Below are positions 23,607-34,874 of a stretch of DNA of 64,000 nt, in pieces. The DNA is taken from positions 1,860,001 to 1,924,000 of the forward strand of contig OZ218954.1 of the NCBI GenBank assembly GCA_965112735.1. Reading direction: 5' to 3'. Source of the DNA: Phaeosaccion multiseriatum (taxonomy: Eukaryota > Ochrophyta, other classes). The translations under genes were made by a program, and so were the position numbers. Each line of letters opens with the position of its first letter. Within the stretch, counting starts at the first letter, position 1. A model generated the notes under the pieces. That model was not told where the DNA came from. It did no database searches and saw nothing but the letters and a program-made list of their open reading frames with translations.

Positions 23607-24062
23607 AGCTGCACAAAGAGGCGACCCTGCAAGGAGCTAGGCAACGGGCAACGGGACGAAGGCAGAAGGTCTCAATCCGGATGTATGCAGCTTCAACGCC
23701 ACCATGCGCCATAGTCGATAAGGTCATTGGTGGCGTTGAAGCTGTACACATCCGTATCGAGTCCTTCTACCTTCATCCCTCTCCCTTTACAACCTCAATG
23801 CATCGTCGTTCATCTCGACTGGCCTTGGGGCATTCACGCTTGGCATGAGCTGCTGATGAGCTGCACGCAGAGGCGACCCTGCAAGGAGCTTGGCAACGGG
23901 CAAGGGGACGAAGGCAGAAGGTCTCACTCCGGATGTATGCAGTTTCAACGCCACCATACGCCATAGTCGATAAGGTCATTGGTGGCGTTGAAGCTGTACA
24001 CATCCGTATCGTGTCCTTCTACCTTCATCCCTCTCCCTTTACAACCTCAAAGCATCGTCGCG
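22868..24062 (-). pseudogene. Decayed tandem array of PPR-like repeats
   Basis: At least five related units recur on the minus strand about every 220-280 bp. Each encodes the first helix of a pentatricopeptide repeat: GLAPNVITYSAAVDLIKYAA (about 22982-22920), GLVPNVISYDAIMDAIN (about 23310), GLTPDVISYSAAMYVIN (about 23525), and DVYSFNATNDLIDYGAW twice (about 23755 and 24005). Between them lies a conserved linker translating as LAGSPLCAAHQQLMQSVHA in one frame. Spacing of the linker (about 218, 238, 250 bp) changes phase, stops interrupt every frame, and I cannot join the units with splice sites. PPR proteins bind organellar RNA. I read this as a relic or a degenerating PPR gene; a heavily spliced functional gene is the alternative. 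Confidence 0.55.
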
Positions 24063-24198
24063 ACGATGATAAACTTTTCCCCCTGAAGTGGTGGTTTCTG
24101 GGGTTGAGATGGGCCTGATCAACTCGCCCTGGGAACGAGCAAATCAGCTCCTCATTGCTGCTCCTGCTTATTATATAATAATGAAGTCAACTACACGC

Positions 24199-24341
24199 TC
24201 GACCCCTGACACACTATCGCCCACATTCTCGATAGCGCGCTATCGATAGCGGATAGCGTGCCGGCTGGCGCCGGCCGATAGCGGATAGCGCGCCGGCTGG
24301 CGCCGGCGATAGCGGATAGCGGATAGTGTGTCAGGGGTCGA
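24199..24341. mobile_element. MITE-like element: 20-bp perfect TIRs and 6-bp target-site duplication
   Basis: The left terminus 24199-24218 (TCGACCCCTGACACACTATC) is the exact reverse complement of 24322-24341. The bases flanking both ends are identical, ACACGC at 24193-24198 and 24342-24347, as expected for a target-site duplication. The 103-bp interior is not coding. It carries a tandem 31/32-bp unit beginning GATAGCGGATAGCG and the near-palindrome GCCGGCTGGCGCCGGC, so the whole can fold into a long hairpin. Size and structure are those of a non-autonomous miniature inverted-repeat element; the superfamily is not assigned. Confidence 0.8.
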
Positions 24342-24540
24342 ACACGCGAAACGAAAAAAAAATTGTACGAAATTACTTTTAGGCAGGCGCGGATGGCACT
24401 TAATGCTCCCCCCCACACCCTCTTCCCTCCTCAATACCCCCCTTCCCTTTCTCCTCCCTCCAATTACACCTTGCCTCTGTATTTCGTAGGCCGCCCACTC
24501 CGAGCTGGTGGAGCTTGGGAAGGGTACCACGCCTACACCC

Positions 24541-25040
24541 ATGGTACGCTGCTCCTCAATCTCTTCCCTTCCTCCCTCTCTCTTCCTCCCTCTCTCTCTC
24601 TCTTCCTCTCTCTTCTTTCTCAGCCTCCTACCTTCCTCAATGCCGCTGATGTTGTACGTGCCTGAAAGCGCACCTCACGTCATTTTCTTCTCGCAATAAC
24701 GTGCTCCATCCTGTGAACCTGGCCCTCCTTCCTCCCCTCCTGCGATCCTCGCCCCTCCACTCAGGAGACTGCAGATTTGACGCAAGTGACCAATCAGCTA
24801 GGCACAGCAGTGATCAAGGCATCATCGGGAGAAATAGTCAAGGCAACAGGAGAGCTAGATGGGTCAGAGGGAGCCATGGTGGCTGGAGCGGTCTTTCAGA
24901 TTCTTCAGGACATGGCGGATGTGCTCACGGAGGGGGAAACCCTGAGAAGAGTGACCTTATCATATCAACACTTTCAGTATGTATTAGCAGTGAGCGCGGG
25001 GCATGTGTTTGTGGTCAAGAAAGCGCCAGAGTCGAATTGA
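24541..25040 (+). CDS. LAMTOR4: Ragulator subunit LAMTOR4-like
   Basis: The main exon 24765-25040 follows acceptor CAG 24762-24764. It encodes about 91 residues: LTQVTNQLGTAVIKASSGEI, then a helix region ILQDMADVLTEGETLRRVTL, then LAVSAGHVFVVKKAPESN and a stop. The order matches LAMTOR4 (LxQ..DQLGYLVLSEGAVLASSG ... VSGQRVFVVK), a roadblock-like subunit of the lysosomal Ragulator scaffold for Rag GTPases and TORC1. No in-frame ATG precedes the acceptor in this exon. The best candidate start is ATG 24541-24543, directly followed by donor GTACGC, giving a first coding exon of only the start codon and a protein of about 92 residues (animal LAMTOR4 is 99). That start is inference. Confidence 0.66.
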
Positions 25041-25228
25041 GTATGTTTGAGCCTCCTCTATTTGCCAGGGGGGAGTGGGCGCTGTGCATGATCGGCCTGA
25101 GGGAGGCATAGAGAGAGAGAGAGGACTGTACCAGTGGAGAGCGTACGTACGCCATCTCCAACTTATCAATTTTGTAAATATCTCCTCCAAAACGATCGTC
25201 CAACTCGCTCTGCTCTTTTGTTTTGCCT

Positions 25229-27166
25229 CTAGCTCCTGCTCCGGCTACGACTCGCGCTGCTACCACTCGAAGAGTTCCTGCTTCTCTTCCTCCCTCTCCT
25301 TTGCCCACCCCTGCTTCTACTACTTCTCCTGCTGCTCTCGCTTGAGCTGCGGTCCCTGTCCCTGTCCTCGGTTCGCTCTCTGCTCCGGCTCCTGCTTCGG
25401 CTCGGGTTCCTCCCTTTGTCTCCCTCTTCATGCCTCTGCTCTCGCCTGTCCCTCCCCCTCCCCCTGCTCCTGCTCCTGCTCCTGCTCCTGCTGATGCTCC
25501 TGTCTCTCCTTCCGCTTCGTCTAGCTCCTCCATCGTCCTGAGCTGCCAAGGCTCCGTAACCTCCCCTCGGAATATCACGCCCCCTTCTCCCTCTCTGGTC
25601 ATTGTGGCCGCCTCTCTCAAGTCGTCTGTCGCCCCTCCTCTCACCCCACCCCCCTCTCCCTCCTCCTCCTCCTCCTCCTCCTCTCGTTCCAAACGCCCCG
25701 CGTCGTAGGGGCGATCTGGACCTGAACTTTCTAGTCCCTCTCCCCTTGTATGTCACCTTCCCGCTGTCGCCACGGTCTCTCCCGGCCTCGGCCTCTGCTT
25801 CTGATTCCCCGTTGCGACCTTCGCTTGCTACCTCTGTCTTCTTTTCCAAGGCGGAATCGGGTTTGTCTACCTCTTGGTCTGTCTCTCTTCCGACGCTGTC
25901 GTCTCCTCTACGGGAGCTATCGCTATCTGACCGTCTCTTCTTCGCTGCTCGGGCGCCCTCCTCGGCGTCACTGTCACTTCCATCACTTGCATCAGTGCTT
26001 TCCTCGTCCCGCCTCTTGTGCTTTTTCGACTTCTTCTCCTTCTTCTCCTTCTTGCCGCTCTTCTTTTTCTTCTTCGTCTTCTTCTCCTTCTTCTTCTTGG
26101 CCTTTTGGCTGCTGCTACTGCTCTTCCTCTTCTTGTCCTTCTTGGGATCCTTGTCGCCCCCCAAGACTCCACAGCCCGAAATGACGATCTTCTCCAAGTT
26201 AATGGGCGCGTCCTTGAGAGGAGGGAAGGTGGCGGCAGCAGGGAACCAGAAGAATGAGAAGACGCACAAGGCCTTCCACACGAGGAGAAACACAAGAGTA
26301 TGTCCTTGGTCTTGGACACCATGCATGTATCCTCTCACCTTTGCTCCTGTGGTGACTCGCTCCATCTTTTTGACAACGTCTGTCCCCTCTTCTACGCACC
26401 CGAACACTGTTAGGGCGGGAAAGCGAACCGCAGGTCAGATGGCAATATCCCAATCAACAACCACCACGTGGAGGAGGGTAACAAAGGATTCGTATCTTAC
26501 CACCTTGCTTACCAACATGTTTGCCATCAAGATGTGGAGTTGCCTTGGTCGTTATGAAGAACTGGGATCCGTTGGTGTTCGGCCCCGCATTGGCCATGCT
26601 AAGGAGAAACGGACCTGTGTGCTTGCGACAGGGAAACTCGTCCTTAAATGTGCCCCCGTAGATGCTCTCTCCCCCGGTGCTAAGGTGTAAAGGTCGCGAG
26701 GGGAGCTTCGTTAGGCACGGTGGCGCCACCAGACCCTCTTCTTCATCGAGTACACTTACCCGTTATGCCTACTGAAGTCACCGCCCTGGATCATGAAGGA
26801 GGGGATGACACGATGCATCGGTGTACCTTCATAATGCAAGGGCTTGCCGGTCGTTTCGCCAATACCCTTGGAGAGAGAGAGAGAGTGAGTGAGTGAGTGA
26901 GAGTGGAAGAGAGAGTACAACAGTTGGAGCCATTCACCTTCTCGCCAGTGCATAAAGCCTTGAAGTTGGCGCAAGTCAGCGGGACCTCATCTGCGAACAA
27001 AGTAAATATGATTCGCCCAGCCTGAGAGAGAGGGAGGGGAGAGGGGAGGGGGGAGATGAGCGAGCGTCAGCGTCTAAATGAAATAAGCACGCATCCCACC
27101 CCCTACACACACCTTTTCACCCCCGATGGTGATATCGAAGAAGCACCTGTCCTGGTGGGCCTTCAT
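25229..27166 (-). CDS. Cyclophilin peptidyl-prolyl isomerase with RS/Lys-rich tail
   Basis: Six minus-strand exons: 27166-27113, 27021-26938, 26866-26760, 26679-26513, 26406-26339, 26212-25229; 487 residues. Residues 1 to about 175 are a cyclophilin: [30 protein letters not shown], the catalytic Arg in [40 protein letters not shown], and HLDGKHVVFG. His replaces the Trp that contacts cyclosporin in cyclophilin A, as in several nuclear cyclophilins. The tail of about 310 residues is Lys-rich, then Arg-Ser-rich ([15 protein letters not shown] and similar), as in PPIG/CYP63-type SR-cyclophilins. These associate with splicing factors and RNA polymerase II. Inference: a nuclear splicing-associated isomerase. 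The tail is one long exon. Confidence 0.9.
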
Positions 27167-27284
27167 AGAGCCAAGCAAATCTTTAAAGCCAAAACTCTGG
27201 CAAAATCTTTAAAGAGGGAAAAAGGGGGGGGGGGGGGGGTTGAAACTCACACTGTTTAGGTGGGCGGCCGCAAGTTCATTTGTC
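27167..27284. promoter_or_regulatory. Divergent promoter region, 118 bp
   Basis: Only 118 bases separate the start codons of the SR-cyclophilin (-) and UTP4 (+) genes; a G-run lies at about 27224-27238. Both transcripts must initiate here or within the opposite gene. Confidence 0.5.
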
Positions 27285-27363
27285 ATGGCAGACGGTGGAG
27301 CAGTGGAGCTCGCCATCCATCGCTGCAAGTTTGGCAACTGGGAGCCGCCTCCAATCCAGGTGT

Positions 27364-27446
<83 letters not shown>

Positions 27447-27498
27447 TCTCTTTCTTTCTCTCTCTCTCACTCTCTCTCTCGCTCTCTCACTCTCTCTC

Positions 27499-27565
<67 letters not shown>

Positions 27566-30500
27566 CCTATGCAGGCTTTGGCTGTGCGGCCTGGGGACGG
27601 GGAACAGCTCGCCATTGGCCATCCGTCAGGCGCTGTGGACATCGTCTTACCGCACGAAAAGTACAGGGTCAAGGTTAGGATCCCGGGTCATGATGGCGAG
27701 GATAATAAGCTTATGGCTCTGGCCTGGGGCGTAGAAGAGGAGGAGGAGGATGATGGGGACGAGGAGGACGAGGAGGAAGGGGCAGACACGGACTCGGACG
27801 GAGGCGAAGGTCCATCTACACGAGCTGGCTCTACTCCACCTGCTGTCACGGCTGCTGCTCCCAAGGCGCGCCTGTTTGGCTGCTCTCTGAATGGCACCGT
27901 GTTCGAGCTGGACCTGCTCCTCCTCACCACTCGGAGGGTGCGCGACTCGTTCGGGGGGCCTGTGTTCTGCCTCGCGGCTGCCAATCACTCCAGCTGGCTT
28001 TGCTGTGGCTGCGAGGACGGCAGCGTGAGGATTTTCTCTTTTGAGGACGGAGGGCTGGAGTACGTGAGGAGCTTCCCAGGGTCGGGGGCGAGGGTGCTCT
28101 CGGTAGCGTGGGGGCCGGAGGACAGGACGCTGTACGCAGGCGGGGATGACGGACACATCCGCTGCTTTGACACTGCAACCGGCCAGGTAGGCATTCGGGA
28201 AGAGTAGGCGAGGATAGCGAGGATGCCTGCCCTCTTCTCTCTCACCTCCTGCTCTGCCTGCTGACCCCTTACCCCTCCTCTTCTCCTCGTGCCCTGACTT
28301 GGCCGTCACGTGCGGTGTACAGTCCCTCTATCACATGGAAGTGGAGAGCGTTTCCGGAGACCCTGCCAAGGTGTGGTCACTGCTCACTGTGCCCATCTCC
28401 TCCTCCCCTGACGACGACGAGGAAGACGGCAGGTTAGACCGAAGCGAAACAGTACAGTGGGGCTCCGTACAGAGGGCGCATTGTGCCGTTGCCGTGCTAA
28501 ATGTGTTTTCTTCCCTATTGCAGCACGTTAGGCTTTGAGTCTCCTCTGAAACGTAGGCTTTGGTCTCCGCTGAGGAGCTCCCCATTCCATGGCCCCCTCT
28601 TGGTCTCTCCCCCCCCCCCGGCCCCCTCCTCCTGCAACTCCACAGGTACATGATTGTGAGCGGTGATTCCCGAGGCCGCACACGCTTCTGGGACGCAAGC
28701 ACAGGCACGCAGAGGCAGGTGGTGGTGACGCACACGGCCGACATTTGGGCTCTGGCAAAGTCTGGGGATGGAACGAGTGTGTTTGCGAGCGGCGCCGACG
28801 ACAAGGTGGTGAGGCTGCAGTGGGTGCGGGGCAGCAGGCACGAAGAGGTACGTATGTGTGTATATGTGCAAGGAAGAAAAGGTCCCTCTCTCCAGTTTGC
28901 TCCGTGGGTGAAGTTACTTTTGAGACCTTGAGAGGCTGTCTGCGGTACACAGAAAAGTCGTCGCATGAGGAGTGTGAGGGAGCATTGGCCTGGCCATAGC
29001 ACATGTCGACTCACCTCCCTCGCTCTCCTTTCTTACTCCTCATCCCTCTCTCCTTCCATCCTCCTCCTTGTTTAATCCTCCTCTTTCCTCTCCTTCAGGA
29101 CGGCAAGTGGACGTTCTCTCACTCGCACCGCCCGCACACCCATGACGTCAAGGCGCTTGCTGTGCTGCCCACCGGGGGGCTCGGAGACGGCAGCGTCAGC
29201 TATGGAGAAGTGCTCGTCTCCGGTGGAGTTGACACCAAGCTGTGCACCTATGACCTGCGCACGTTCGAGGCCTCCAGGCCCAACCGGATACTCATGCTGC
29301 CCTTTCATCAGGTGCCGTGTGCCGTGAGTTCGAATAGTCCTCCGACCCCCGAATCATGCTCTGGGGCTCCTCGTTGCTCGTTTCGATCTTGCTTTTCTTG
29401 CTCTCCATCTAAGAGCCATCTGTGAGTGAGGCCCCCCCTTAGGCCCTTTGCGACACTCATATTGTGTCCTTCCGTCCTTCCTTCCTTCCTTCCTTCCCTT
29501 CCCCATTCTCCTAGGTGGCGTTTCTGGCCAGGGAAGCTCGACTTCTCATGGTCACCCATGACTCACACGTGGACGTGTGGAGAATACCTCGGGGGGGGGC
29601 GGGGGAAGACATGAACGAAGGTGTTGAGACGGGCGAGCAAGAGGGCGAGAAGGCGACCAAGAAGAAGAGGAAGAGGAAGGGGGAGAAGGACGCGGACAGT
29701 GGAGGCGACGGGGGAGAGAGCCAAAGGACGGCGTTGTCTCTCGTGCTCAAGGGGGAGGGAGTGGATGGACAGGCCCTGCCTTTCGCTCGCTCGGCCGGGC
29801 CCGCGCACGTGTTGCAGCTCAAGACCGCGGGGGGAAGGCACTTCTCCTGCGCGGCGTTTTCTCAGGACGGCCGCTTGCTGGCTCTGTCAGACACAGAGAC
29901 CACCAAGGTCAGAACGGAGTTGAGGAGAGGGGCGGTGGGGGAGAGGCCGGGGACTGGCTCATGACTGGGTGTAGGGAAGAGAGATACATAAATCCATCAG
30001 GACCTCCTTTATCTCTCTCTCTCTTCAGTGTTTTGAGAAGAAACCCACCCTGGATGGAGGAGGCAGCTTTTCCTGTTTTATCCCTCACCCCCCGCCCCGC
30101 CCCCCCCCCCCTTTCTTCTTGTTGCTGTGCTTTTCTCATCACTTGGCCCTGCAAACAGGTCTTCTTGCTTCTTCCCGCACGCGCCTCTGATGCTGCTGCT
30201 CCTCCCGGGGGGGCAGCCTCCGAAGGCGGCAGTGAGGGCACGCGCCTGTCTCCCCGAGCGCTGCGCCTGCCCAGGAGGTGCAAAACCGCGGCGCACAAGA
30301 TGGTAAGGACTGTGTGCAGCTATAGGACACGCAACCCCCTGCGCACAGGGGCGGGGTACACATGAGCGATTGCATACTGCCAGGTCTCGCAAACACACAA
30401 GAGAGTCGAATGACCAAATGACCAAATGATCGGGTGACCAAATGCACACTACTGCTCCCTCAACACCCCCTCCCTCTTCTTTTGTGCTGACGCGAAAATG

Positions 30501-32284
30501 TGATGCGTGCCTGACATTTGCCACATGTCTTGCTGTCTTGCTGCTGTCTCTCCAACCTTTGGTTTGCGGTCTCGCCAGGCCTTTACGCCTGACGGGAAAC
30601 GCCTCATTTTGGCCACGGCCCTGGGCGAGGTGCAGGTGATCGACATACACCCCCGCCCCTCTGACAGGAAGAAGGGTGTGGACGCTACTTTGGCGCACCG
30701 CTTCACGCAACACGTGGACGGAGTGCAAGGGGCGGCAGTAGCGAGAGCCGCGGGGGAGGGGGAGGAGGAGGAGGAGGGCCGGGAAGCATGGCCAATCGTT
30801 TCGCTGAGCGTCAGTAGCGACGGGCAATGGCTTGCCACAGGCGGACTCACCAGCAGCAGCAGCAGCAGCAGAAGTACCAGCGGCAGTGGGAATGGCGACG
30901 TCGTGCACGTGTTCAACTTGAAGACTCTGGAGCACCACTGGACGCTGCCCAAGTGCGGGGATGCGCCTCACGTCGCCACCGCCTTTCACTGCGGGGCGGG
31001 CCCGACACTGGTGGTGCTGACGGCGGACAATTGGTTCGTGCTGGTGGACGTGCAGGAGAGGCAGGTATCGGACTGGAACCTCGACTTGCTGGCCAGAGTT
31101 GGGCAGGGGAAAGTGGGCATCCGGGAGAGTCTGCAGGTACGTCGTGCCATTTGCTCATGACACGTGATGGTGCTACACACAGGGGCGTGAAGGGCGAATA
31201 CCGCATTTTTCTCATGTACTGACAGATGGAGGAGGGCGGGCGGGGGGGGGGGTAGAGGCGTTGCAAGTGGGTGTGTAGTGAAGGGTTGTGCGTTGCCCCA
31301 CCTCACCTGCCCGCGCTCCCTTGTTGCTGGTGCTTGCTTGCCACTGCATCCCCCAAAACGCAACAGGCGGATGTGAAGGCGCCTATCATCGGTGCGGCCT
31401 TCAACCCCGCCAAGCCCGCCACCCTGTGCCTCTACACGCACAGCTCCTTCTGCTACGTCAATCTCAATAGCGCTCTTCCCGCCAGGATATCTGAGCACCC
31501 TCAGAAGCACCTGAAGCGTCGAGGCAATCGGACCCACAGCGGCAGCAGCAGTGGAGCGGCCTTGGTAGCGGGGGGAGCGCACAAGGTGATTGATGGAGAA
31601 GAAGCGCACTCACACACATACAAAGGGCTTGTCTTGGGGAGAGGGGCGGGGGAAGCGTTCAAACAGTAGCGGTCATCCTGCCATGCACACCACGAGCGTC
31701 CTATGCATCAGCTTGTGGTGTGCGTGTGCTTCTTTTTATCTCTGTCTCTGCCCCGAATTCCCGTGTAATTCAGCTTCCGCGTGTAGACAAAAGTCCACTA
31801 TCGCAATGCCTCTCTCTTTCCTTCGTTGGCCCATCTCGACTAACGCGTCTCTCTCTCTCTCTCTCTTCGTTGGCCCGTCGCAACTGCTGCCTGTGCCTGG
31901 CTGTGCCTGAAGGTGACGGTGCTTGGGACGCAGAGCGACGCGGACCTCAGTCGCCGCCAAGAGCAGGAGCGCAAGCGCAAGAGGGGCCTGGAGGGGCAAA
32001 GGGGTGGTGGTGGTGGTGGTGGTGGTGGTGGTGGTGGTGATGGTGGTGATGGTGGTGGTAGCAACGGTGGTGGCAGTAGCAGAAGTAGTAGTAGCAGCAG
32101 CGGCAGCAGCAGCAGTAGTAGTAGTAGTGACAAGCGCAACTTCACGCTTTGTCTGAAGTACCGGCCCTTGCTGCTCGTGGACTTTGTGGCTGGTGATGAG
32201 ATGGTGGTGCTGGAGAACCCCTGGCTCAGGGTGGTCGAGAAGCTTCCGGACATGCTATGGAGGCAGAGGTTCGGCGCGACGTAA
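27285..32284 (+). CDS. UTP4: UTP4/cirhin, small-subunit processome WD40 protein
   Basis: Ten exons: 27285-27359, 27575-28186, 28323-28432, 28646-28847, 29099-29311, 29515-29907, 30159-30302, 30579-31136, 31367-31585, 31913-32284; 965 residues, in frame. Landmarks match cirhin/UTP4 in order: AIHRCKFGNWEPPPIQALAV, LFGCSLNGTVFELDL, DSFGGPVFCLAAA, CCGCEDGSVRIFSFEDG, MIVSGDSRGRTRFWDASTG, HRPHTHDVKALAV, VLVSGGVDTKLCTYDLR, FTPDGKRLILATALGEVQVI, and the C-terminal YRPLLLVDFVAGDEMVVLEN. Known role: nucleolar t-UTP subcomplex acting in 18S rRNA maturation. Low-complexity insertions include an acidic run near residue 80, a Lys-rich basic block in exon 6, and Gly12/poly-Ser in the last exon. The start MADGGAV is the only ATG before the donor in the right frame. 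Confidence 0.92.
27362..27563 (+). repeat. (CT)n microsatellite filling UTP4 intron 1
   Basis: Apart from a few interruptions (TGTCTCTTCTCTTTCTTT, CACTCT), the intron from just after the donor to the acceptor at 27571-27574 is about 200 bp of CT. It provides an extreme polypyrimidine tract. Confidence 0.95.
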
Positions 32285-32383
32285 CTAGACTGAAATACAC
32301 CCTCGACATACATTTTGATACATCTCATACGTACATCATCGAATCGGGACCTTGAACCTTCCTTGTTTATTGTGGCGCGGCGC

Positions 32384-32561
32384 TCATTTATACCCGTAAC
32401 GCCCCCTTGATGCCGACGGGTCTCTCCCACGGCCGTGCGCGCCTCCCAGCCTTCTCTTGCCATCGCCCTTGCCCTTGCCCTGGCGCCTGGTGCTGGCGGA
32501 CTTCCTGTGCCTTCTCTCAATGCTCCGTTCTAGCTCTGCCTCCACCTCACTATCATCATAG

Positions 32562-32623
<62 letters not shown>

Positions 32624-34602
32624 GGACTCGTCCGTCTCGTCGTCGCTACTGCTGAGTACATTATCCTTGAAAAGGCCGCTTCGGGTCAACTTCTTGGTAC
32701 GACGAGTCTTGGACACCCTCCTTCGATCCATCTCCTCGTCCTCAGACTCGTCTTCGTCTGAGTCGTCGTCGGATGCTGCCTTGTCTTCCCCTGCCCGCAG
32801 CCGCGACATTCTGCGCAGATACATGACGAGGCGCGCGAGCACGAAGCAAGCCACAACCCCGGCCGCAAAGGCGACGCCCAACCAGATCTTACGTGGCAGA
32901 CTGACACCAAAGTAAACGTCCGTGCCCTCCGTCTTGTCCATCATGCCGTCCCAGAAACTCTCATTGCCGACATCATCATCAGCAGCCTCGGTGGGACCAT
33001 CACCCGCCTCTGCGGTAGTAGCCCATGTCGTGCCCTCCTCCTCGTCACCGACAGACACGCGAGTCGTGCTCTCTTCGTCACTGACGAAGGCGAAGGTAGG
33101 TATCTCCTCGCTAGCTGGGCTCGGGGTCGGGCCCGGGGTCGGGCCCGGGGTCGGGGCCAAGGTTGGAGCCTGGGTCGGGGCGGTGGTGGGGGCCGGGGTG
33201 GGTGGGCTAACGGGCATCCCTACCGCCATATTCTGACGAATCTCCGTCCAGGAGAGGCACCTATCGTACATGGCAGCGAGGTACAGCGTACCCGACCACG
33301 GCTCTACTTCTCTGTCCGCAGCTCCGTGGTAGGCCCCACGACTCAGGAAATGGAGAAGGTAACTGTCGTCCCACATGTCTGCCCACTCATCTACGAAGCT
33401 GGAAACACTCATGGAGATCCACCCCTGTTTGTACCTGATGCCGTTGGCCCAGATAGACACGACTCCGTATCGATAGCCGAAGAAATACCGGGTGACATCG
33501 AAGGTGATCACAATGTGTAGAGGCATGCCTGGCGGGATGGTGAACGCAGTGGCGGTGGTGCTCTGGCAAACGCCTTTGCCAGTACGGACCTGGAAGTGGT
33601 AGTTGGCCCCGCTTTGCCGCACCTCTAAGTTCGAGTTGTCCATGCAATCGAGCGAGGCAGAGTCTGTACCGTCCGCCGTACCGATGCTCATCAAACCATA
33701 GTCCACCGGTGCGTCTGCTTGCACGTCGTCGTGCTCCAGCCACATCTCCCAGGTAAAGCCTTCGAAATCGCTCTCCCGCGCCCGCTCGTTCATTGCTGTC
33801 GCGTCACCGACTGAAGAGACCCGTGCTGTGCTCGTCGGAGCTGCCCCCGACACCACCCCCGGGCTGCTTCTCAGGCAGCTTACCCCCTCGGAGCTCAACT
33901 CGAGGTCACCAAACCAGCCTCCTCCTCCTTCTGCCTGTGGTACACTTCCCGCTTCACACTCGCTGCGGGGGAACTCGAACAGGAAGACCGGGTCCGCCAC
34001 TCTCTCTCGAACGGCATTCTCGCCCTGGAAAATGATGCCCATCTTGGCCATCTCAGACTCTGCGTCGCTCGAGTCGACTGTGTGGAAGTAGACGACGGCC
34101 GTCACCCTGGCCCGACGCAAGCGAAAATGTTCGAAAGGACGCGGGGAGGGGGGGGTGGGGGGGGGGGGCTTGTCAGATCAAATCCTCTCTCTCTCCCTCA
34201 GCACTTCGGCAATAGCAAAGCCTCCCCTTTCCCCTTTGACTCGAAGGATGAGAACACGTACAAGGTATCTGCTGCGGGGACAGTGGAGGGTGTATAAGCG
34301 GCCTGCATGCCCCAGAGCAGGTCTCCGTCGAGCACAGATACGGAGGATACCTCTCCGCTATCCGCATGCACTTGGTAGAGAATACCGTCGTCGGGGACAG
34401 TCGCGATCCGAACAGCCTTCACGTCGTCGCCTTCGTCCTCGTCGTACCCCGTGAAGGTGATGACGTCGAAGCCGGCTGCTGCGGACTCTCCGGAGTATAT
34501 GACAATCGTAGAGCTCACCGCCACGGGGGACGTGTTATCCACCAGTCCCGCTACGCAGGCCAGTGTGGCAAGGAAGAAAACCAGGCGCGCAACCACGTCC
34601 AT
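32384..34602 (-). CDS. Type I membrane protein with lectin/LamG-like ectodomain and acidic tail
   Basis: Two minus-strand exons, 34602-34205 and 34106-32384, 706 residues. The N-terminus MDVVARLVFFLATLACVAGL is a signal peptide. Residues about 250-430 look like a concanavalin/laminin-G-like jelly roll: FTWEMWLEHDD, VDYGLMSIGTADG, PLHIVITFDVTRY, GVVSIWANGIRYKQGWISMS, WSGTLYLAAMYDRCLSWTE. A Pro/Thr-rich spacer (PTPAPTTAPTQAPTLAPTPG) leads to an acidic stretch and one transmembrane helix (IWLGVAFAAGVVACFVLARL). The cytoplasmic tail of about 165 residues alternates acidic and basic blocks, including about 21 consecutive Asp codons. LamG-3-like ectodomains bind glycans or matrix, so a surface or endomembrane receptor is inferred. 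The family is not identified more precisely. An alternative donor near 34205 cannot be excluded. Confidence 0.72.
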
Positions 34603-34874
34603 CTCTCCCACGGAGAATTTGGGGGTGTTGCTCTCGCTTCCCTCTCCACTGCCGCTGCTGCAGCTGGTCTACCTCACGCGGAGCCTGTGAATGTAGCGCG
34701 ATCATGCCTTCTTCGTCCATCTTGACGCAGCAGTGTTGTTTGTTGCTCCTATGCTTGTAACTCCTTTTTCTTATGTTTTCACTCATGTTGCCGCCCAAAA
34801 TCCGATTCGAAATCCATAATCCCGTCTGGTGCCATCCGCCTTTATTTCCCAAATCCTGCAACATACCCTTTCCT
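34603..34874. promoter_or_regulatory. Divergent promoter region, 272 bp
   Basis: It lies between the lectin-like membrane protein (-) and the phytol-kinase-like gene (+). An in-frame ATG at 34773 could add 34 residues to the latter; I prefer 34875 because it places the hydrophobic signal near the N-terminus. Confidence 0.45.

Noticed and set aside
24240-24542. Minus-strand frame through the inverted-repeat element as a gene
   Set aside because: It only translates the GATAGC tandem units (Arg/Tyr/Ser repeats); the terminal repeats and target duplication explain the structure better.
25602-26690. Long plus-strand frame antisense to the cyclophilin tail
   Set aside because: Ser/Arg codons read on the opposite strand create a long open frame; the minus-strand cyclophilin is clear.
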